A stretch of 64,000 nt of DNA, from assembly GCF_000004825.1 (NCBI RefSeq), contig NW_008805077.1, positions 434,001 to 498,000 of the forward strand, given 5' to 3'. A program made the translations under genes and the position numbers. The stretch comes from Heterostelium album PN500 (Eukaryota; Evosea; Eumycetozoa; Acytosteliales; Acytosteliaceae). Shown one piece after another: positions 54,898-64,000 of this stretch (positions are counted from its first letter, which is position 1; each line of letters begins with the position of its first letter). Below the pieces are notes generated by a model. That model was not told where the DNA came from. It did not search any database and saw nothing but the letters and a program-made list of their open reading frames with translations.

Positions 54898-55977
54898 ATG
54901 ACAACAATCAATAAAGTAAGAATGTTTTTGAAGATCAAAACAAACTAAATCATCAGGTGATGATTTATATTTAATGGTTAGAACTAACTGATATTAAAAA
55001 GTCACAAACTCCAATTGCTGCATCTATTAAAATAGTGCTCATTGGAGATGGAGGTGTAGGAAAAGTAAGTTTAAAATTATTTTCAAAATTCATTTTGTTT
55101 ATCGAAATCAAATCTAACTAATTTTATTTATTTCATTCAAATAGACATGTTATGTTAAACGCCATGTCTCTGGAGAATTCCAAGCAAGATACATTCGTAA
55201 GTATAAAAATTAAACAAAAAGATATTTTATTTAAAATATAAATACTAATTTAAAATTTAAACAATTTATAGCAACGGTTGGATGTGAAGTCAATCCATTA
55301 CCATTTTATACGAATTATGGAAAGATCCTTTTTGATGTGTGGGATACCGCTGGAAACGAACAATATGGAGGATTAAGAGATGGATACTAGTATGTATCAA
55401 CAAAGCAACAAAACAATGAATGAAAGAGTTTAACATATCTAATAATCATTTATTTATTTTTTACCAGTATCAATGCGCAGTGTGCAATGTTAATGTTCGA
55501 TGTAACCTCAAGAATGACATACAAGAACATTCCCAATTGGTTCTCAGATCTTCGTCGAGTGTGTGAAGATATCCCAGTTGTGATATTGGGAAACAAAGTG
55601 GATGTCAAAGATAGAAAAGTTAAACCCTCCCAGATCACATTCCACAGAAAGTTTGGACTTGGATACTATGATATCTCTGCCAAATCAAACTACAACTTTG
55701 AAAAACCATTTACCTATCTCCTCTCTAAATTACTTGGGTAAATATTATTATTAATAACAATCTTTATTGTATAATCTTTATTTTATTATCTTTCTAAATA
55801 TTAACATTTTCATTGATATTTTGTTTGTTTAGAAATAAACAAGTTTCATTGGTAGAACCACCTTTATTAGATATTCCATCAGTTGCAATCGATCCTGATC
55901 AACTAAGAAGATACGAAGAAGAACTACAAAGAGCAATGGTACTCCCTTTAGTTCCAGATGACGATGAAGATTTATAA
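54898..55977 (+). CDS. Ran-like small GTPase (copy 2)
   Basis: Exon 1 is 54898-54915 (MTTINK), exon 2 55002-55064 ([21 protein letters not shown]), followed by exons encoding [17 protein letters not shown], then [18 protein letters not shown] and [17 protein letters not shown], the block from 55470 to about 55739, and the last exon ending [10 protein letters not shown] with a stop at 55975-55977. I chose the acceptor at 55000-55001 because the earlier AG would open a stop. The 84 residues of exon 5 are identical in both copies. Asn replaces the catalytic Gln in both. Confidence 0.87.
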
Positions 55978-56171
55978 ATCAATAATCATATATAATTGGA
56001 ATCATTAATCAAATTAAAATTACAACAAATACAACATAATTACAATAAATACAATCAATATAACTTTACAAAATTATAACATCAGATAAATCAAAATAAT
56101 AATTAAAAAAAAACAAAAGACACAGCGTCTGTTACAAAATTAATTTTATTTTTAAAAGAAACAATCTATAG

Positions 56172-56985
56172 ATTGATTGAAACACCAATAATTTTCTTTT
56201 ATTCTATTTTTGTGCCCAAGATTTTCTCAAGTTTAGAGTGATGAAATATCTTGGCAATTATGTTTACTGAATCATCTATGCTTTCATAGTCACCATAGAT
56301 TAAATAATAATTTTCATCCAACTTTCGAATAGTTTGGAAAAGAATAAAATTTCTAATGATATTGGTTATTGATTTGATTTTGGGAATGGTGATATTGATT
56401 TTAGGAGTTTTAAGAGTTTTTACTGATGAAGGTACCCACTGTAATATATTATCATCGAGATCATTATAACCAAGATCTAGAAATTCGACGGTGTTTGGTA
56501 GTTTAACTTGTGGTGTTCCATTGTCGAATGAGAAATGCCACTTTTCTTAATGAACATGCTTGATCGGTATTACCATCTCCATCAAAGTCAATATCTTCTC
56601 ACCTGAAATTGACACTCATCAAGGTCATGCTTTTCAAAGATGTGGGCATTGCTCCTTTCAATTTCGTTCTTGGTATTAAAATATTCTAAATATTCTAGAG
56701 TTGGTGGGAGGTACTCGAGATTGAGTATAGTATCTTAATTAACATCATAGGAAAAATAAACATAAAGTTTTTGAAGGTTTGGAAGTGATGATATCGCTTG
56801 TAACCATGAAATTGGTAAACATGTTGCCACCGGATATTGTTGATCTCCTAGGGTTGGTGGTAATTCATCCTCAGATGGATGACTATTAAGAGATAAATTT
56901 TCGAGAGACAATGGAAGTACACCTGGTTGCATTTCATATCGATAGTTATTGCTTTCAAGAGAAAATTCAACAACTCCAATTACAG
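56172..56985 (-). pseudogene. FNIP gene fragment on the right arm
   Basis: Matches the C-terminal part of the gene at 48704-50607 (YRYEMQPGVLPLSLENLSL, LPISWLQAISSLPNLQKL) but has frame breaks, a stop after YFSYDVN, and a deletion between about 56595 and 56620 compared with the intact gene. It lacks the F-box exon. It is a passive passenger of the inverted duplication. Confidence 0.85.
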
Positions 56986-57165
56986 CAACTACAACCACAG
57001 CAACAACAACAACGAACTTCTGAAATACAACAAAGACAATTCTCTCTTCTTCCCTTGTTGTTGTTGGTAGCATTTGTAGTGTTTGTTGGTTGCGTTCTAT
57101 AAACAATTAGTGAACCACCGGTAGGTTGCTCTGTCAAAGCATAACTATCACTCACTGCCAAGCAT
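56970..57165. other. Captured Gln/Asn-rich patch of unclear strand
   Basis: On the plus strand the frame reads LQQLQPQQQQQRTSEIQQ then a hydrophobic end (LLPLLLLVAFVVFVGCVL, stop at 57102), like a tail-anchored membrane protein. On the minus strand the frame reads ALTEQPTGGSLIVYRTQPTN then an Asn/Cys-rich stretch, also plausible. It matches nothing else in the window and sits exactly at the outer end of the right arm. Confidence 0.35.
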
Positions 57166-57424
57166 GCTGGGTATCAATCTCTTTAACCTATATAGTTACT
57201 CTACCAGTTGATATCGAATTTATCAAAAATAATGAATATTTTATTTTATTTTTTAATAATTGTTTATATGTTTTTATTATTTTTTTTTTAATAGTCTAAA
57301 ACAAAACTGGCTCCCTTTCTACTTCAAAGGACTAATTTCAAAAAATAAAAAAAAAATAAGAGGTCACAAGAAAAATTTCAAAAAAAAAAAAAATACTTTG
57401 ATCTTTAAAAAAAATTTAGATAAA
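57166..57424. other. Leader of the next F-box gene
   Basis: AT-rich promoter region carrying one AAAACAAAACTGGCTCCC arm (57298-57315), as seen before the F-box start at 8137. Confidence 0.4.
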
Positions 57425-59327
57425 ATGAATAATAAAACAGATAAAATAGTAAATCTATCACATTTAATATTAAATAAAATAATAAGCAACTTAAAAGATA
57501 TCGTTGATCGCATTTGTTTCAGTTTAGTTTGCAAGAGATGGTACAATGATCGAGATAAATATTTAATATTCAACACTGATAGTATCCCCATATTTCCACT
57601 TAATACCACTGATATCAATCAATATCATAAACATTTCAAATTACCATCATATAATAATATCTTTATTAAATCAATTCAATCAAAGACTGATTGTAGACTT
57701 TTTATTGGTTATACCAAAAAAGATTATAATATAGGTATTTATTTTCATTTGATAAAGCTATACGATTGAATTTATTCATGAAACTGACTACTTTATCATT
57801 CTAAAAGATGATGTTAGAAATCTCAAAAGTATTCCCGACAATGTTTCAAATATCTATATTTCTCCCAAATCTTTTTTAGAAGAGGAGCAGGAGTATCTCT
57901 ATAAACTGATATCAGAATCACAATCAGTTACAAAGTTGGATGGATGCAAGACATTGAAATATGGATTATCAAATTCAGTCAAATCTGTTGAATTGAAGAA
58001 TTTTAATGAACCACTTTTGAAAGGATCATTTCCCAATTCATTAAAAGTGTTGAATTTTAATAATACTATCGAAAAAGCGGTTCGGCCTGGTGTACTTCCC
58101 GATGGTTTGCACACACTTACTCTAGACAACTATCAAATTGAAATTCCCCAAGGCGCACTTCCAGAAGGTTTGCAAAATCTTTCTCTAATCAAATATCGAC
58201 AAACAATTCGACCGGGTGTACTTCCAGATGGTTTACGTGTAATTTCTTTTTTCAAATACCAACATGAAATTCTACCAGGTGTACTTCCAGTTGGTTTACT
58301 CGATTGTATTTTCTCTTCCTACGATTTCGAAATTAAACAGGGTGTACTTCCAGTTGGTTTGCTAGAATTGTTCGTAGAAGGCAGATATTATTATCAATAT
58401 GAAATTCAACCAGGAGTACTTCCATTGTCTCTTGAACGTTTATATCTTTATAGTTATATTCCACCACCCGAACCTGTAGCATTACAACCAAACCTAGAAG
58501 ATTTACAATATTCAGCCGAATCTTGTTTACCAATATCGTGGTTACAAGCCATATCATCACTTTCCAAACTTCAATCACTTACAGTTGATTTTCATGATGA
58601 AGTTGGTAGAGATACCACAATTTTCAATGTCAACTACCTCCCTCGAACTATAAAATCATTCTACTGTAACATACGAACGAAATTGAGAGGAACAATGCCA
58701 ACATCATTGAAAAGAGTCAATCTTGATGATTGTCAATTTAATATCAATGAAATTTTCCCAGAAACATTGCAATATCACTTTGAATTATTCCAATATGAAT
58801 ATAATAGTATTCTTACAATCGCATCAAACATAAGGATCGATGAATTGATAATATGTGGAGAATCAAGAGAATCAACGATAACTCTACCATCTGGCGTTGG
58901 AAAAATTACATTGTTTTTTAATTGGTTAAATTCAAATGAGAATATAATTGACTTTGTTGGAGATGGTTCTGCTGATCAATCATGCTCATTAAGAGAATTA
59001 CGTCTTCCAACATTCAAAGATGGACCTCCTAAAATAGTTAAACTACCAAACACCATTGAATATATGGATATTGGTAAAAATGAAATCAATAATATTTTAC
59101 ATTTAATACCATCAACACTCAGAACACTTGTCCTTGAAAATCGTTCTGATATCAATATCACCATTGGCAGCTCAATCAAATCAATCAACAAAATCATTTG
59201 TAATATAACAAAAACTATTAGAAAGTTGGATAAAGAATATTATATAATGAATGATTTATCTGCAAAATTAATTGCTAAAATATTTCACCATTCCAAACTT
59301 GAACAAATTTTAAACAATGTACAATAA
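57425..59327 (+). CDS. F-box protein with FNIP repeats
   Basis: Exon 1 (57425-57734) has the F-box (MNNKTDKIVNLSHLILNKII, DRICFSLVCKRWYNDRDKYL); exon 2 (57808-59327) opens DDVRNLKSIPDNVSNIYI and carries regular FNIP units (PGVLPDGLHTL, PGVLPDGLRVI, PGVLPVGLLDC) before diverged ones. The total is 609 residues. The C-terminal part is closest to the gene at 11165-13129 (SLRELRLPTFKDGPPK). Phase 1 intron as in all paralogues. Intact. Confidence 0.88.
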
Positions 59328-60199
59328 TAAAAAGAAATTTAATAATTATTTTGTGTATTGGAATTTTCTAAAAACAAATATATTCTTATTTTATAAATAA
59401 TTTCTATCAAACTTTTTATCTTTGTTTTATTTGATTAGTGTCTATTTTCATAACATATAAAATAAAGAACGATTCTCCCATATCCTAAAAGAATTGTTTT
59501 ATGAACTTTACCATTTCTAGATTCTATATCTAGTCATTCTAACTATTAAATTTCCATCGCCACATTCCACGATATGATGGCTTCTATCTACGTTGACAAG
59601 GCGTATGATTTGCTGTTAAATCATTAAGGAGTGTGTCTATTCTCGATTGTTGATCGCTGCTATATCCATTAAGTACTGGTATCTGTTCACTTTCACCCGA
59701 CTAAGAGCGAATACCAATGTGAATAGTATGACATACGGATGGATACCATATCCTCTATCCCGTCTGAGGTATAAATGATTGATTGTTATCATTTGCCAGC
59801 GTAGGTTCGAAAGATATCTCAAACCATAATATCGATCTCGCCAGAATCATCAAACAATTTTACACCAATCTACATGATTCTCAGCACACTATAAGAACCA
59901 CTTTTTTGTGTAGCGCAGTCACAAGAGGGCGAAGTCATCCCAACGGACTAGAATAGCAGAATGTAAAATGACAGTGACGTTCTAGGATTTCTAAAAAATT
60001 TGATAAAATGAAAAAAAAAATGAATAAAAACGAGTGATGATTGCAAAAAAAGGCTTTATGTTAAAAAAGTAAAAATCAACTTAACAATGCTGTGATTGAA
60101 CAAATATAAGTTAATTTTTACCATACAAATGTGACTAAAGTTTTAATTTACAGATAAATAAATAAATATATACAAAACTAATTGAGAGAAATTTTTTTT
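59328..60199. other. Spacer with possible decayed reverse-transcriptase sequence
   Basis: The plus strand at 59560-59860 shows peptide patches such as SIYVDKAYDLLLNH and YDIRMDTISSIPSEV, which recall the DFxKAYD and GIRQGDPLS motifs of LINE reverse transcriptase, separated by several stops. The resemblance is weak. The remainder is AT-rich. Confidence 0.3.
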
Positions 60200-60342
60200 T
60201 TTTTTTTTTTTTTTTTGCAAAAAAAAAATTTGTTGACTCATGATCAGTCAACAAATTGCAGGTATTGATATTAACCTGCTAGTTCGTGTTTTATATTATA
60301 TTTACATTCTCACACAGGCCGTGAGAAATATAGCCAATAAAA

Positions 60343-60388
<46 letters not shown>

Positions 60389-61941
60389 GTTATTATTGTT
60401 ATTATTATTATTGTTATAGTTATTATTAATTAATAAGTTGAGTAGTATTAGGATAGAATAGATCTAACAGTAGTTGCGTGTTGATGAACAACAGTATAAA
60501 GCGGTGGCACGTAGTTGGAAGGATTTAAATTCCAATCAGATTTAAATTTACGCGTTAATGCAGAGCAATCGACAGTGATTCCTTGGGAGATAGAATTAGC
60601 GATTGTGAAATTAAGCTTGTGGTAATTGGCATCGATTAATTTGGTGTAATGGGTGACTGCTCTTTTGACGGTATTTTCCAGCTTGTAATGGGTACCATCA
60701 CCAAACATTTCACAGGACAGCGCCTGCCATAACGAATGTACGATAGCAGCAGTAAGGTGGGTGAAGTGGACAGTAGTACGAATAGGACCGTCGAACTTGA
60801 TGCACGAGTGCTTCCAATTGCGAAGTCTATAGTTACAGTACTTGTGGTATATATGTTTGATAATGGAAAGGAACTGCTGTGAAAACACATTCCTGCATTT
60901 GAAGAAGAAATGCTCATGTGGGTTGCAGAGTTCAGTGAAGGTGTCACCACAGAACTCACAGACATGACCAGTGCGCTTGTGGTTGATGGGGAAGGTGTGA
61001 GAGTACAGCCGGAATATGCTGTTACGTAGCATAGGCGCTTTGACCTTGGATATATGCAGGAACTGAGATTGGAGAACCAAAGAGTGACCAATCTGGATAG
61101 TTAGTTGACCTTCAGTACGGCGGACTCGGGGATACTTGTGGTTGAATAGGACAGAATAGATTTCCTTCAGAGTAAGGAGACTACCATCATCAGCAAGGAT
61201 GGGATTGCCCGGTACGACTCTGGAGAAGTGATTGTTTCTAAAATCCATCCAAGACGAATGGAACAGTTTGAAGGATGGTGAAGAAGTTGGATTAGTAAAT
61301 TTTTTGGCACAATCAAGCATGGATGACCAAGTTTTGAAGTAACCAAAAGAGTTGCTTCTACTTAACAACAGGAATCTATTAAAGACCCATATCTTATAAG
61401 CAGCAGAGCGAAGAGATAGATCCCACAAATTCAGACCACCATCATTCCAGTGAAAGCAAGACCTGTCCAAAGACATCAAAGCGGTGAACTTTGCTTTGGC
61501 ATCAGGAGCACTGGTGAAGAACCAAGCGATAAGTCTGTTGACAAGCTTGATTTGATCAGGTGTGGGCGATTCAAGATAGAAGTGATAGAAGAGCATGGGA
61601 AGCACATAAGATTTAATGATAGTTGATTTAGCTCTTAGAGTATAAACTTTATACTTATACAGAGCTAGGTTAGCTTTAATAAGATTGATTATACTTGCCA
61701 GTTTGGAGCAGTGACCATCCGGGTTGAAATTGACACCTAAGTATCTTTCAGGGACGGTGGAGACAGGGAACGGAAGGTTGGTGGTGGAAGTGTTACCGAG
61801 CGGAATGATAACCGATTTACTAGAGTTAACATCCGCAGTGGTGGATAGCTTGAACAGGTTAAACCAGTGGATGACTCTATGCAGTTCACCCAGGTTCCTG
61901 GTGAAAGCGTTCAAAATTTCACAGGACTTTTCGCATGCGGA
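60200..61941 (-). mobile_element. TRE-like LINE copy downstream of tRNA-Phe, 5'-truncated
   Basis: The longest copy in the window. An open frame runs from the junction at 61941 to a stop at 60448, about 495 codons of the ORF2 C-terminal half: SACEKSCEILNAFTRN, PERYLGVNFNPDGHCSKL, IIKSYVLPMLFYHFYLE, DLSLRSAAYKIWVFNRF, and the zinc-finger region VCEFCGDTF...CNPHEHFFFKC. Then come the AAT microsatellite, a CTCACACAGGCCGTGAG stem, two more stem-loops and the tail (T-tract at 60191-60216). The catalytic reverse-transcriptase core is missing. It lies 40 bases past the tRNA 3' end. It can be used to align the other copies. Confidence 0.9.
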
Positions 61942-61980
61942 CAATAAAAATTTAAAAATTAAAAATTTAAAAATTAAAAA

Positions 61981-62054
61981 TGCCATCTGTCGGGATCGAA
62001 CCAACGACCTTAAGATCTTCAGTCTTACGCTACTACCAGCTGAGCTAAGACGGC
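61981..62054 (-). tRNA. tRNA-Phe (GAA)
   Basis: Acceptor stem GCCGTCT/AGATGGC, anticodon stem TAAGA/TCTTA around CTGAAGA giving GAA, and T-arm TTGGTTCGATCC. No intron. An AT-rich spacer separates it from the LINE-like copy. Confidence 0.95.
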
Positions 62055-62338
62055 ATATTTAATGTAAAGATAATATAAATTTGGTTTTATTTTGTTGAAT
62101 AATTCAATAAAATTTTAATAATTTTATTTTTTTTACAAATAATACCCCTTTTGAATAAAATATTAGATTCCTCTTTATCATTATTAAATAACTAATAAAT
62201 ATAGATAGTTTTTACTTTTTTTCTCAAGTTGTTTCTTCGATTTTTTTTAAAATGTCCTTGTGTCGGTTTTATTTATAACTGTCACATTTATAGTTCAATT
62301 AGTTTTAAATCACTAATCAAAGAAATAAATATTAAACA

Positions 62339-64000
62339 ATGTCTTTGATGGTTGATAATTTCAACCCAAAGCAGTCTACCAAAGCTGGTGCTAAGCCTGT
62401 TTGTAAGTTATTGATAAAAGATCAAAAAAATAAAAATAAAAAAGAAGAAATAGATATCTAATACCTAAGTGCTATCATAATCATCAAACAGATGGAAAGA
62501 GTACACCACAATTCACAAAGACAGTTGCAGAGATTGTCAATACATTGATCAATGCATATAAAGAAGGAAAGAAGGTCAATCTTCTCAAAGTAAAGGCTGA
62601 TCTCTCCGCCAAGAACTCATTGTCAGATCAACCAAAGACAGTCGATATTATCTCTGCAATTCCCGAAGATTACAAAGCTGCTCTGCTACCTGCATTAAAA
62701 GCAAAACCAGTTAGAACTGCATCAGGTGTAACTATCTATAATATTATTCTTTCAATTCAATTCGTTTTTATTAATATATATATATTCCCTATATAGATCG
62801 CAGTTGTAGCTGTTATGTGTAAACCACATAGATGTCCACATCTTGCAATGACTGGAAACATTTGTATTTGTATGGATTACTTAGACAACTATTTAGATTT
62901 AAGATCAAAATGATGATTTGTTTACTAATATTTATTAAACATCGTTTTTTTGTTAAAATTATTAATAGATTGTCCAGGTGGACCAGATTCAGATTTCGAA
63001 TACTCTACACAATCATATACAGGATATGAACCAACATCGATGCGTGCAATTAGAGCACGTTACAATCCATATCTCCAAACAAAGAGTAGAATCGATCAAT
63101 TGAAGCGTCTTGGACACAGTGTTGAAAAGGTAGAATTTATTATTATGGGTGGAACATTCATGTCATTGCCAGCGGAATACAGAGATTACTTTATTAGAAA
63201 TCTACACGATGCACTCTCTGGTCACTCTTCAAACAACGTGGCTGAAGCCGTGAAATACTCGGAGCAATCCAATACCAAGTGTATTGGTATCACCATCGAG
63301 ACACGTCCAGATCATTGTTTGAAATTGCATCTCGGTAACATGTTGAACTACGGTTGCACTCGTTTGGAGATCGGTGTGCAGTCAGTGTTTGAAGATATTG
63401 CAAGAGACACCAACAGAGGACACACTGTTCGTGCTGTCTTGGAGTCATTCCAACTCGCCAAAGACAGTGGATTCAAGGTGGTTGCACATATGATGCCAGA
63501 TCTTCCAAACATGGGTATGGAGCGTGATGTATATGGATTCATGGAATTCTTTGAAAATCCAGCATTCCGTGCCGACGGTCTCAAGATTTACCCAACACTG
63601 GTCATTCGTGGTACTGGTCTCTACGAACTCTGGAAGACTGGAACCTACAAGAACTACTCGCCCGACAGTTTGGTCGATTTAATTGCAAAGATTCTCGCTC
63701 TCGTTCCACCCTGGACTAGAATCTATCGTATTCAACGTGATATTCCAATGCCACTGGTTACCTCTGGTGTAGAGTACGGTAATCTTCGTGAGCTTTGTCT
63801 TGCTAGAATGAAGGATTTCGGTACCAAGTGTCGTGATGTCAGAACCAGAGAGGTCGGTATTCAAGAGGTTCACCACAAGATCAAGCCAGATCAAGTCGAG
63901 TTGATTCGTCGTGATTACACTGCCAACGGTGGTTGGGAAACATTTTTATCGTACGAAGATCCAAAGCAGGATATTTTGATTGGTTTGTTGCGTCTCAGAA
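62339..64000 (+). CDS. elp3: Elongator complex protein 3 (radical SAM / acetyltransferase), 3' end outside window
   Basis: Catalytic subunit of Elongator, which starts the modification of wobble uridine in tRNAs. Exons are 62339-62402, 62492-62727, 62797-62869 and 62969 onward. The protein opens [12 protein letters not shown]; the radical-SAM cysteines lie in [19 protein letters not shown], split by the third intron (T + AT restores the Tyr codon). Next come [53 protein letters not shown] and [17 protein letters not shown]. The acetyltransferase domain lies beyond the right edge. Highly conserved and intact as far as visible. Confidence 0.96.

Larger units (their letters stand above)
54645..56990. 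repeat. Right arm of the large inverted duplication
   Basis: Reverse complement of about 49640-52190. Carries Ran-like copy 2 and the damaged 3' half of the FNIP gene, and ends where an unrelated Gln/Asn-rich patch begins. Confidence 0.85.

Noticed and set aside
56911-57102. 63-codon frame as a complete tail-anchored protein gene
   Set aside because: Its first half is antisense FNIP fragment, so only the last part could be a real, captured piece.
15798-60330. Repeated GATC-centred hairpins taken at first as a CRISPR-like or regulatory repeat
   Set aside because: Every copy sits at the 3' end of a TRE-like element next to its A tail, and there are no spacers or regular spacing.
61724-62062. 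Plus-strand open frame spanning the LINE end and tRNA-Phe
   Set aside because: It crosses a tRNA gene and runs antisense to the LINE frame.

Overview
The window comes from a dictyostelid social amoeba. The evidence is very AT-rich intergenic DNA, short GT-AG introns, AAT-type microsatellites, F-box proteins with FNIP repeats, families of asparagine-rich ankyrin proteins, a CBM49 secreted protein, and LINE-like retrotransposons lying just downstream of tRNA genes. The species cannot be fixed from the sequence alone. A run of 100 N marks an assembly gap at 16404-16503.

Conserved single-copy genes form three islands. At the left edge are GMP synthase (cut by the window), a branched-chain aminotransferase and a CBM49 protein. 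In the middle (28-41 kb) are a MOB protein, a glomulin-like protein, an NTF2-fold protein, an AidB-like acyl-CoA dehydrogenase and proteasome subunit alpha-4. At the right edge is Elongator subunit ELP3 (cut by the window). Between them lie fast-evolving accessory blocks (about 6-26 kb and 43-60 kb): four F-box/FNIP genes with an intact two-exon model plus a chimera and fragments, five intact ankyrin genes plus fragments, three GyrI-like genes (two damaged), and two copies of a Ran-like GTPase.

The accessory blocks show repeated rearrangement. The two Ran-like genes sit on the arms of a roughly 2.4 kb inverted duplication, whose spacer holds an FNIP gene copied from 26 kb together with a stub of the MOB gene that lies beside the original. 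One locus fuses an F-box exon to an ankyrin exon. Three ankyrin pieces meet near 47.8 kb and 48.1 kb. tRNA-Lys, tRNA-Gln and tRNA-Phe each carry a truncated TRE-like element on their 3' side; the one at tRNA-Gln is split by a solo LTR, itself split by a TA-flanked transposon with long inverted repeats.

The best candidates for something undescribed are: a pair of small spliced genes (61 and 64 residues) at 36.6 and 38.2 kb, each with a 10-base first exon and a shared NGKR...FF tail; a conserved ATTTCTTGGAAAT box (core TTC-N3-GAA) at 89-128 bases upstream of all three GyrI-like genes, always in the same orientation; a 34-base perfect palindrome at the frameshift of one of those genes; and Ran-like GTPases with Asn in place of the catalytic Gln. 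All calls rest on reading the sequence; no database search was run.
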